Origin: Cruorifilaria tuberocauda
Taxonomy: Eukaryota; Nematoda; Chromadorea; Rhabditida; Onchocercidae
Direction: 5' to 3'
DNA: 35,425 nt
Assembly: GCA_013365365.1 (NCBI GenBank)
Contig: JABVXU010000550.1
Location: 1 to 35,425 of the forward strand
The notes below the pieces were generated by a model. It did no database searches, was not told the origin of the DNA, and worked only from the letters and a program-made list of their open reading frames with translations. Below, in pieces: positions 1 through 10,700 of this stretch. The translations under genes and the position numbers were made by a program. The stretch's first letter is position 1; the number at the start of each line of letters is the position of its first letter.

Positions 1-1154
1 TCAACCGCTGCTATTGTCAAACTAATGTTGTATTTGAAAATTCTGTAAGTTGGAACTCTTCGTTTCCAAGTTAAATACTGGCTACTGTCCTAACCTTTTT
101 TTGCTCTGAAGACAAAAGATATTTCGATATTTCGGAATTCTCAATTCTAAACCCTCTTGAATATCACACTAACTCTGAAAAATCAATCGTCCTCAAAACA
201 TTCTCTAATTTCACTTCTTACATATTTAATAACGAAGTCAAATTTATTCAAGGCTGTAATAGCAGATGTGAGGCTAAATCAATTTCCTACATAAAAGAAT
301 TTAATTTCATCTACACAAGTTTTCTTCTGAAATCATCTGTGAGCAAATAATGACGAATTTCGCTAAAGTCATTTTATGGCACTAAAAACTGATTTCTTTT
401 TGAAACAGAACAATAAAACTGCTTGAACTAAGAACGTTTTCTCAAAGTAAAACTAAACTGCAAGTAGATTAAAAAATGCAACTAAACCACAGCATGTCGC
501 ATCACTTAGAAGATAGGAATAATCATAGAAGGAAACTGAGTAGGGACATATAATAGAGCGGAATGGATATAAGCAATAAAAAAGACAAAAGAAGTGACAA
601 ACTACACTGCTAACAAGGCCTGTAATAATTGGATGATGCCGCAGAAAATAAGTAGAAATAGAAGCAAGAGGATATATCCATAAATAAAAGTGGTAGATGC
701 TTCTCAAAGGGAAAAAGTAAAACACAGAGTGGGAAGAGAAAAGCGGGGAATTGAGGGTGCACTTAGTAAAATAAGCTTTCGCTATGCGGTCTAGGCCGTT
801 GTCTTCCTTCCTTCCAAACGAGCCCCGCTCCCACGGGGTTTCCCGGTCTGTCTTTCTTATACAAATTTCATAAGACTCTTTTTAACTGCTATTCAAATGC
901 ATCTGCCGATTTGTATATGTTAAAGTAAACCCTGCAGTATGCTTAAGTACTGCAACAGTTAGAAACCTTGTGTCTCTTCTGATGAATATTGCTTTTCCAT
1001 AATTTACGGTATCAGTTAATTAATAATCATGATTTTCATAGTAAATCAAAAGCTTAGGCAATTTTAGATATATCCTTGATAAAGGTCTCCATAATAGTTA
1101 ATACGTCTGCATCATTATCCTGTTGAGAATTTCATTTTTTTCGTGTTTCCTCAG
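1..1154. other. Left-edge non-coding or intronic stretch
   Basis: AT-rich sequence with no convincing exon on either strand. Long frames here are broken and lack splice borders. The only compositional oddity is a short GC-rich patch at about 790-850. It could be intron or upstream sequence of the gene whose last exons start at about 1155. Confidence 0.5.
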
Positions 1155-1446
1155 TTATGCTTTGCAGTGGACATATTTTCAACATTTAAAAGGTAATTTC
1201 ATTCTTTCTCATTTCCTTTTCTCTCCCTAATTATTTTTTCCAATATTGTATCAATTCTTGCAAAAGACTACAGTATCGAATTCATCTGCAGACTATTTTT
1301 CTGAAATAAATAATTCACTGCTAGTCCATTCCATTCAACACATACAACAATTTGCAAAATGCTCGAATAGTGGGCCAGTATGTCTGAGTGTTTCAGAAAT
1401 AGAGCTGTTTGAAAACGTATTCCCTTCAAAAGGGATAAGTGAATAA
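1155..1446 (+). CDS. 3' end of an unrecognised gene (last two exons, partial)
   Basis: I do not recognise the product. A short exon (1155-1192) follows a good 3' splice site (TTTCCTCAG) and ends at a GTAATT donor. It joins in phase to a terminal exon at 1274-1446, after an 81-base intron. The combined frame gives a hydrophilic C-terminus containing SNSSADYFSEINNSLL and ending FPSKGISE. The stop TAA (1444-1446) lies inside an AATAAA poly(A) signal (1442-1447), which argues for a true gene end. A second acceptor at 1267 is possible but does not match the phase of the short exon. Upstream exons would lie to the left, perhaps outside the window. The family is unknown and the exon pair is an inference. 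Confidence 0.45.
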
Positions 1447-1447
1447 A
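1442..1447 (+). promoter_or_regulatory. Poly(A) signal AATAAA overlapping a stop codon
   Basis: A canonical AATAAA hexamer contains the stop codon of the frame ending at 1446. This compact arrangement suggests a very short 3' UTR for the unrecognised gene to the left. Confidence 0.45.
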
Positions 1448-1880
1448 CTGTGATTATGTATCATGAATAATAAGAGAATGCTGGATTAAGTTATGCATGG
1501 AAGTCTGAATAACTTATAACAGATAAGTTAAGTGAATGAAAGCCAATGCAGGGAACACAGACAAAGGATGAAAACCTGGGTGGAAATAATGAAAGAAATA
1601 TTATTCCAATCAGATTTTCATCAGAAGAGTTTAGAAAAATCCTTCTTAAATCTGGCAAAATAAGCCTACAGAACTTGTATCAAAAGTGAAAGAATAGCAA
1701 ACGTGAAGAATATAAACCACATGAATATCTCAGTGAGAACAACATTATTTCATCGCAGCCCCGTAGAATTTCTCGAACGTTGTGACAATTTCGTCTTTTC
1801 GGCATCGTTTTGTCGTGTGTTTGCCTGCATATGTATGTATGTATTATGTATGTATGTATGTGTGTGTGTGTGTGTGTGTA

Positions 1881-1912
<32 letters not shown>

Positions 1913-2158
1913 TGTGTGTTAGCGGGCGTTCGAAGGTGTGTTTCTATCTGGCTGTGTTGTGTTATGTGTTGGATGTTATACATACATGAAAATATGTGTG
2001 CGTGTGTATATACGTATAATTGCGTATCGGATGAAATAAGGGTTTCAAAAGATTTTTCTACTGTGGATCCGTTGATTTCCGAAAATGGGTTTTTCTTTTT
2101 CTTCTTTCACTCAATCATTCTGTTAGTTTCGATAGATTTGAACCAGTGCAGTGAAGCC
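1447..2158. other. rsd-3: Intergenic / probable 5' region of the epsinR gene
   Basis: This gap separates the end of the left gene from the start of the ENTH gene. It contains the TATG/TG microsatellite. A reading frame runs through the microsatellite to the ENTH start, but it is made of Cys/Val repeats from the TG tract and looks artefactual. The sequence just before the start (CCAGTGCAG, ending at about 2152) could be a trans-splice acceptor, though its pyrimidine tract is weak. Confidence 0.5.
1830..1919. repeat. TATG tetranucleotide and TG dinucleotide microsatellite
   Basis: About 30 bases of TATG units are followed by about 60 bases of TG units with a few TA interruptions. It sits roughly 240 bases upstream of the epsinR start. 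Such a tract is expected to vary in length between isolates. Confidence 0.95.
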
Positions 2159-5100
2159 ATGTCGGATCTGTTGAGTGGCATTGCTAGTTTTACAAAAACA
2201 GTAGCCGATTCGTTCAACACATATGAAATCAGGAAACTTGGCGACAAAGTGTAAGCAATCCTTTGATTTTCAAAACTTTCTTGGAACTGTGAGTTGACTT
2301 TGGTTCATCCATTTTATTACTTTTAAACATAATATACAATATATCGCTAATTTTACTATAGTTCAGTTACCATAAGTTTGTTTCTTCTACTAAACCATGT
2401 TTGAAGTGTTCAACATTAGCCTTTTTTTCAAGGCTGGAAGTTTGTATGTAGTAACTGTCAACAAATGGCGTCGTTTTTTAGCATAAAACCTGCTTTATTG
2501 TGATTTAACATAAGTTTTGAGAATATCATAAAACAAAGTTAAATTTATAGAGAAGATAGGAACAGTTACAAGATTTTCTTTCAGAAACATGTTAGTGGAT
2601 TATTTGTTCTATAATTTTTTAGACAGGGGATGGTAATGAACTATACAGAAGCAGAAAGTAAGGTCCGAGAAGCGACGAATGAAGATCCATGGGGACCGAC
2701 AGGACCTGAAATGGCTGAAATTGCACATATGACATATCAGTATGATGCATTTCCCGAAGTGATGAGCATGCTCTGGAAGCGAATGCTACAGGACAATAAA
2801 AATGCATGGAGACGAGTATATAAGGTATGAACATTTTGTGATATATGTTGGTATGTACATAGAAATTGCGCAAGAATCTAACAGTAGGTTTCTGTATCTT
2901 ACGGTTTGAACGTAGCATTTTAAGAAACAAAACATTATTCTTTTCATTATTTCTAATCAAACTCTTTATCATTCTTGGTCTTCTTTCAGTCGTTAACCCT
3001 ACTGCACTATCTGTTAAAAAATGGCAGTGAGCGAGTAGTGAGCAATGCACGTGATCATTTATTTGAGATGCGTACGCTGGAGTCTTACAAATTCACTGAT
3101 GAAAAGGGAAAGGATCAGGGACTTAATGGTGTGGTTCCATTTTTCTAATGACTCTTTAATTTCAGAGAGACTATAACTTCACCTTTTATTTTTATATCTA
3201 ATTTATAAGATGAATTAATTTCTAGTTTATAAAAATATAAAGTGATATGTTTAACAAACTTAAGTGTTATGTGATCCGAGTATGAAAACTAGAGTACATT
3301 CGCTGCTATTCTGGCAAACACTTTCAAAATGTTTTAGCATCACTGATTTAATTCGTATATCATAAATGCAGTTATGTATGGTAGGGTAATAGGGATTATA
3401 GTAAAAAAAGTGTTTTGTGTTAAATTGTTTTGTTTCATTAACAAAATGTGTGAGAGTTTTATCCTTTGTTGAAAATTTGTGATGACTATTCCTGTGTCAC
3501 TTGATGAAGCTTTCATGCTTTGCTAAACATTAAATTGAAGAGTCGTTTGATTGAGTTGGGAGAGAAGAGTAGTTGAGAATAAGCGAAAGTACACTAGTAG
3601 AAATTTTTTCCTTGTTCAATAATGATTTCAGCACAAAAGCTTGACAAAAGAATTGAAAAGAAGAGAGTAATAAGAAATGATGCTAAGAGACTGATGATCT
3701 TTTAACTGAGAAGTAAGCTATTATATATGATTTAAGGTGAGCGTGCACAAAGACCAAAAGTCATGAGGTACTTGAGTTAATTGAAACAATTGAAATGAGA
3801 ACTGTGTAGAATGATAAAATCATCTCTTGAAGATGAGGCTGAAGTATGGTGATCAAACAATGGTAAATTAAGCCTAAGCCATCCTTTGAAGAAGATGATG
3901 AAATAAAACAGTGAAGTTACAATGAATTGAGATAGAACAAAGCTATGCTCTGTTTTAATTGAGTTTATTTATACAAAAATTTCACAACATGTAATTTTAT
4001 CATCTATGGACTTAATATTCTGTTATATGATTTCGGTTTTGGAATAGTTCGATGTACTTAAATTATGAGTTTTTCAATGTGGAACAAATCAAAATTCATG
4101 TGGTGGAACAAACAAACCGAGATTGCAATTTTTAAAAACCAATTTTTGTTTTCAGTGCGACATCGGGTTAGCGTTTTGTTCGAATTAATTCAAGATGATG
4201 AACAATTAAAGGCAGAGCGAAAAAAAGCAAAATTAGAGGGCAAGGAAAAATATAAAGGCTATTCAAAAGATGATATGCGTTTGGGTGGACAAATTACCTT
4301 GAGTTAGTTACTTAAATGTGTTTCGCGTTTTTGTAATTAGGATATGAATAGTTTTATTGGCTTTGAAAGGAACCAGCTCTGCATTTCATATCAATTTTGT
4401 CATCACATAAGATCAGCGTTATCTTCTATGATATTATGAGAAGTCGTAGAGCAGTCAAAAATATTTCGTTATTCACTGCAATGTACTATTTCAGTGAGGC
4501 TTAGAAGTAGAAACTCTTGTAATTGCAATGATCGATACGGGGTCAGTCGAGATTAGAAAACGTGTAGTAATGTACTAACAAAATCACGATGTTAAAAAAG
4601 ATCAAACATTTGAATGATTTGCCAAGTAAAGTAATATGTTAATTTTTTGGAGTAGACACGACATATTCAAAGCCCATTCAACAGTTCAGCATTTTCCTTG
4701 TACAAAATGACATTAAAATATTTAGGTAGGCTTGAACTTTTTAACTGAGTTGCGAGGATGAAACATAGAATTTTATCGATTTCCGGATTGGAGACGCCGT
4801 TATCTTTTATTTTAGGTAATAATAATAATACTGGGAATTTTGGTGACTGGAGAACTAATTGTGATTTTTCGAAGAGACGAAATTCATGTGATGAAGATGG
4901 AAGGTTGATTATTTTTTTATTGGTACCTTTGTTGCTGAATATTATTATGTGTCAGTCATCCGGTAACATTTTGGATATTTTAGAGATTCTTATCGTCATC
5001 GCGAAGTAAACTCGTTCCAGTTTCCAGACGAAGAGATTAGTCACGGTGGAGGTGATAGTCCAGAACTCGGCATACGGGAGGTCGGTTAAAAATAAGTTTG

Positions 5101-7736
5101 AGATTTTATAGAAGCAATTGAATTATTACCAATTAGGTACAATTAAAAATTTTTTGTTATCAACGACTTTACTTGCAGCACACACCAGAACCGGTTAACC
5201 AAGAAATCGAGGATGATGAAGAATTTGGTGATTTTGCGCTGGCTCGTAATCTTCAGTCTCATTTTCAAAAAGTTTCTACACCGTCGTTATTAACAGCACA
5301 GTCGCAATCCATGCATAAGTCTTATCAACTTCATACATGCGATATTCCAATTCCTGCTGTCATACCTCCTCCTCCGCCTTCTGGTTCGAGTATAATAGCT
5401 ACAGTGAAACATTCGAACAGTGGCATTTCTCCGCAGAATAAACCAATTAACGGTTCATAACATATTTCAAATATTAGTAAAATTATTGGTATAGACTGCC
5501 TTTGCTTCTTATGAGCTGATTTTCGAAAACGTCAACATAATAAAATGATTGTAATGGTATTATTACATTTTTTTTTCTCCTAGTCATAATTGCAATAATG
5601 ATTAAAGTGGAACTTAAGTGTATTCTTTTGGACTGTTTCGATTTTGCGGCTAAGTTGTTACTCTCAAAATTTTCTATTAAGTGCATCCTGAAAGTACCCA
5701 TGTTCTCTACTCGATAATCGATTCCCGTCTTCATTTTAAAGTTGGAATGACATTCAGTGACTAACCAGACGGTAGTTTAGTTTTTTTGGTACTTTTTTGT
5801 TTTGTGTAGCGACCACTTTATGCATAACAAATCAGTTAATTTAAAAATATATATATATATATATATAATCAGTTAACTATTGTTGCGAAAAAGAAAAATT
5901 AGATAAACTTGAAAATCGATGAGCAGTTGATCAGTTGCAATCAGTTTAATCCACTGTCATGTAGTTTTCACTTCAGATTTTTTTTAAATCTACTGCAGAA
6001 AAACTTTCATATACATTAAGTGGTCTTTATTTTAGACATTAAAATTAATATACGATTGAATAGATAAAAAAATAATGCAAACAACATTGCATTAAGTATA
6101 TTTCTTAAAATACCGGAATTTGCTTTCATGGATTTTTTTAGATCTGTTTGGATTAGATGAATTCAATGGTAATGGCAATGTGAGAAATTCCTTAACTGCA
6201 TTTTGCTATGGTGCTTCAAAGACACCCACTTTGCAGCCTCATTCATTATTGAAAGCTGTGAACCAGTTGACTAGTAATCAACCCACTTCACCACTACGCT
6301 GTGATAGTTTATCGTTTGAGTATGTTGATTTTACTTTCTTCTGCTCTAACCTGCCTGTTTTTTCTATTATATTTGTTGACTTTTATTATGATGCTAGTAG
6401 TTTGGTGAGCTTATCATTTAGGCTAAATTTTTTAGAATAAAATTTGACGAAGCTCTACTTTGGTTACCTCTCATCACAAAATCTGATTGACAAATAGATT
6501 GATATTTTGTAACTGCAAGCAATTGCATCACCAAATATCTTGAATGAATCGCACTCATATATCATATGCTTTCTAAGTGTTTTACAATAAGTTTTGATTC
6601 TTGCACTGTTCTCTTTAACTTGATATTTTTTTTCTAGATCAGTATCAGATGCTGTACTTTCAATTGCTGACCAACAACAAGTATTTGGTGCTGCTGCACC
6701 ATCTGTTGCATTTACAGATTATGTTTCTTTACCCGCAACGGCAGTACCTGCACAAGCAGCATTTTCATCCCAATTGGGTGGCAGTGCTACCCTTTTTTCA
6801 GATTGTGGTGACGTATCTGCAACTCATGTGCCTTCAACTAATACTTCTATGCAATCACTTCGTCACAACACTGTTCTTTTGGCTACAGCTAATCCATTAG
6901 TACGTTAGATTGTTGTTTTGAGCTGTTGAAAGTTGAAGAGTTAAAAAATAAAAACTTACCCGGACTTTCCAAACTATAGCTTATAGAAGAATAGGGATTG
7001 TTGTATATTGCAAAATGTAAAGCACAAATATAAGTTTGGTACTCTCTTCGATTTCCCGAAATTAGAATATTGACGGATTTACACATGAGTTGATGATTGT
7101 CATTGTAAAGTGTTCTTTCTTGCACTTGGTCTATCACTTCTTTTCGACTTTCATCTGCAGATGCCAGTGCCTACGTATTCCAGTCCCATTATTTCGTCAC
7201 ACATAAGTGTGTCTTCTCCACAAGTTGAAGAGGTTTCGAAATCAGCTGTGGTAAGTCTCATAAAATTATCAATTATTATTTTGGTATTTAAAGGTGAAAT
7301 TCGTTATTTTTCTGTCCCTGTGTGTTTGATCGAATTTTCCTATTTGTATATTATCTTTTTAAAAAACTATAAAGCAAAATAATGTTAACAGAAAATTCCA
7401 TCGACGTGGGCAGATGCATCAAGCAAAGTGAATATTGATTTGGATAATCTGGGTATGAAAAAGAGATCGCAAAAGCATTCTGTACCGATGAACCAAATGA
7501 CTCCTGTAACGTCTATGTCAGCAACAAGTACGTCTTCAGTTTAGATAATATACAGTTGGTGATTTTAGTTCAAGCTTTTTTATTCATATGAATTCTTTCT
7601 ATCCTCATGGGAAAAGAAGACATTTGATTTTTGAAATTGAATTTCAGACCGAAACATATCCACGAAATCGATTGTTTTTGCCGATGCACCTCAGAATCGA
7701 GTATCTTCAAATGATATGTTAGACTTACTAAGATGA
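2159..7736 (+). CDS. rsd-3: EpsinR/CLINT1-type ENTH-domain clathrin adaptor (RSD-3 ortholog), 12 exons
   Basis: EpsinR proteins bind phosphoinositides, clathrin and AP-1/GGA at the trans-Golgi and endosomes. C. elegans RSD-3 is needed for uptake of systemic RNAi signals. Exons: 2159-2250, 2623-2824, 2990-3128, 4156-4302, 4816-4903, 5041-5080, 5179-5452, 6142-6319, 6638-6899, 7161-7250, 7392-7527 and 7648-7736, giving about 578 residues (human CLINT1 is about 625). Exons 1-4 (residues 1 to about 190) form the ENTH domain, with MNYTEAESKVREATNEDPWG, the WRRVYK helix, GSERVV, GKDQG and RHRVSVLFELIQDDEQL closely matching CLINT1. The tail is low-complexity. It carries NFGDW (about 201) and EFGDF (about 251), which resemble gamma-ear-binding motifs, then DLFG, IPSTWADASSKVNIDLDNLGM (a CLINT1 C-terminal signature) and terminal DMLDLL. 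The exon 5/6 junction is uncertain: acceptors at 5021 or 5028 would need another exon 5 donor. The start is the first Met in the exon 1 frame. Confidence 0.92.
5846..5868. repeat. AT dinucleotide tract
   Basis: A short run of AT units lies in the intron between exons 7 and 8 of the epsinR gene. It has no coding or splice role that I can see. Confidence 0.9.
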
Positions 7737-10700
7737 AATTATTAGTAATGGTGAACAAACAGTTACTGATTGTATGACAGTTTCATTAAAAAAACTGTTG
7801 TGCCATGGTAACTGTTTATTCTGGGAATTTATTGCAGTTTTATGACTTGAATTTTTGCTTTTATAAGTCAGCATTAACTTTTTCATTTATTTTGGTAACT
7901 GTAAATCTATGTTTTGGAGATGTTTGGAGTGTTATATATTATTTTGTGGCTTAGATCAAGTAACAAAAGAAATTATTTTGCACACATTCAGTTATTGCTT
8001 AACACATCTATAATACTTGTGAATCTCTATTACCTTCAAAAGGTTATTTATTAGTTTCTTCTGAAGAACAAAACTGATATAGTGTTAATCTGTTTGAAGT
8101 GTCGTCTGAAATTACCACTGAAAATTATTTTGGTTATTCTTCTACTTTCTCCTCCTTTATTTTGAAAGTGATAACTTTATTGGAAAACTGTAGTGCAAAA
8201 ATAGCATGTGAACAAAAAAAAATTGTGAATTGTCAGAAATTTGTTTCATTGTTTTTGTGTTATATGATCACATGAAGTGCTTCTTTAGATAATCTGATGC
8301 GAATTATGGCTCCATATGTGATATATCTCTGTGATTTTTCACCGGTGAGCTCGGTCAATAACTTTCAATGTGGGAATAAGGCAGCGTATACTAGCGCATA
8401 TCTTGTGTTTCAGGAAATTTCGATTTCAATAATCAGTTTATGATTTAGTCAAAAATATAGCACAAAATTAGTAATTAGGTTTTCATAAGATTGTAAAAAC
8501 TGTTGCCTATTGTTCATTACTGGATGTCCTTTCAATCCTCATATATGAATTTTATTGTTTGTTCAGTGGAATCCTTTTTTTTGTGGCCTTACTAATTTTA
8601 TCATACTCTCTTTGATATTCAATTAAATGTAATTTAAGTGGGTAGTTGGCTTCAGCAGTTTCGATTTTAGGAGTGACATAATTTTTATTTAGAAGTAGTA
8701 AACAATGGGCTTATGCGGGTCATGATTATCATATTGTAACTTACTATTTGTTTAAAATTTTGTGTCATGTTCTCTGAACGGCGTGGATTTGGATGATAGT
8801 GATTGAGAGTGCAAAACTTCCCATATTTCATATCAGTTAACACGGGACTTTGTAACATGTGTTATTTTTATTTAAATTGTTTACTTTGTATATGAAATGC
8901 TTAGCTTACCTTTTTTGAACCATAAAAATGCTCATTAAGATAGTTCCGATTCATTTAACATCATATTTTCTTTTTTTTGACAGTAAAATGCGAGCCCTGT
9001 GGTTGGTGGAAATTTTCGTCAATTTTAAACGAATAAATTTCGAAAATTTGAAATCAGTTATAAAACCGACAAGATTTTCGAGTAGTGGAGTATTTATTCC
9101 TTCATGAAGTTCATCAAAGTAATCCGGACGTGGTTTCACATTTCGCAAGTTGTTTTATTATCTCACTATAAAATCTATATAATATTAGTTAGGATAGAAC
9201 TATTACGGATGGTTTTTAAAAAATTTATCAGGAATATTCGCTAATTCTTTCCTTTTTTGTTTAAACCATATCTCGCATATAAGTTTTTTTTCTATGAACT
9301 TCTAGTGAAGAAATGAAGCGAATGTTAGTACGATATCCCTTTCGAGATGAATGCACGTTTCCGAATTTCAATGTGATAGTTGTAGAACAGATCTGTGACT
9401 CAGATTTGTTGTCTCATTTTGTGATGAAAGCATAAATGTTGGTGATTTATTTGTTTCGAAAGAGAGAATTTAATCTTTTTTTTCATAGTTCACGTAGAAC
9501 GCCGTAGAAGTATATATTGTAGTCAATTTCATACGAATCATAGTATAGGGAAATTGCAGAAGACGGGGAGAGAGAAAAAGATTTTTCGAAAATATTCTGA
9601 GTTTCTCATGGATGCAGTAGAGCAAATAGCTGTGAAAGTAGTAAGTTTGCACATCTTCCAAGGCTAAGTTGTTGCTGTGTTCTGAGAATCATATTTTGAA
9701 TAACACCACTAGAGTGAAGTACTGGTGCTTACGTGAAGAGCACAGTTCTTAGCTAAGTTTTTCATTATGGCAATCATAATGATTATTTAATTAGTAAACG
9801 TGGAGTGTCAGCATTTGAGAATAAAAACATCTGCTAAACTATAATTTGCATGAGTGGAGAAGCAAACAATCGATATGTTTGCACAAATCTTTGAGGATTC
9901 GACATCCTACTTTAGTTTCTAACTACTAATGGAAGAGAAAATGTTCCAAAGATAATTTATTTGGCATCTGACATTTCCGAAAATCTTCAGCTTTGTATGG
10001 CTCAACTCATTTAATCTTAATAACGTTACTTTTCCAATTTTTTGAAAATTCATTGATGTATTAGTTTTACACAACTTGCACTCCATTCCGTATTTATTTG
10101 GCATCGCTTATACTATGAATTTATTATATCTTCCACTTTTATAACTAATATTATATGCATATTTTCCATTTTCATGACTCATTGGGACATGCTGATTTGA
10201 AGAAAACGAATTCAGTGTTACGCAGTGATTCCTAGATTTGCATCAATAATCAAGCAATCCAGTAAAAATCGAGTCTTTTCTCGAGGCGGCGTGTTTAGTG
10301 AGTGATGTGTGTGTGCAAGTGGCTAATTGAATTATAAAAAGTTCTGCTGAAATAACCCTTTCAGCTGCACTAGCAATACTTGTTATGGATTTGCTGCAAA
10401 TTTTATTCCCTAATGTTTCTTTTTATTTCTGCTTTTTATAACTGCAAAATTTCCTCCGGATCTATTTGTATTTATGAAATCAAATAATGTTCCTTCAAGG
10501 CTTCTTTTATGAAAAGACTATTGAAATGGGAAAATTTCACCTCGATTAAGTTAAATTTGCATTTTAATATCTGAAGAGGGCAGAATAAGTTGATTGATGT
10601 TAGTGTTACCTTGTCGACAAGCATCCACAGAAGCATTTTTTTAGGACGCACATATGTGCAAGACAAAAAGAGGCGAAAATTCATTGTCTACAACGAGTAA

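Noticed and set aside
780..860. tRNA or 5S rRNA gene in the GC-rich patch
   Set aside because: No A/B box pair or cloverleaf could be drawn on either strand.
1703..2254. 183-codon + strand frame running through the TG microsatellite into the epsinR start
   Set aside because: Most of it is Cys/Val translated from the TG tract. The ENTH protein needs only the Met at 2159, so the upstream part is treated as untranslated.
2619..3050. 143-codon - strand frame
   Set aside because: It is antisense to ENTH exons 2 and 3, which match the family strongly.
5483..5734. - strand 83-codon frame in an epsinR intron
   Set aside because: No splice borders or family resemblance. It lies between well-supported + strand exons.
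8951..9148. - strand frame reading KPRPDYFDELHEGINTPLLEN
   Set aside because: The peptide looks natural, but a stop lies just upstream with no acceptor between, and there is no Met start or partner exon. It may be a relic.
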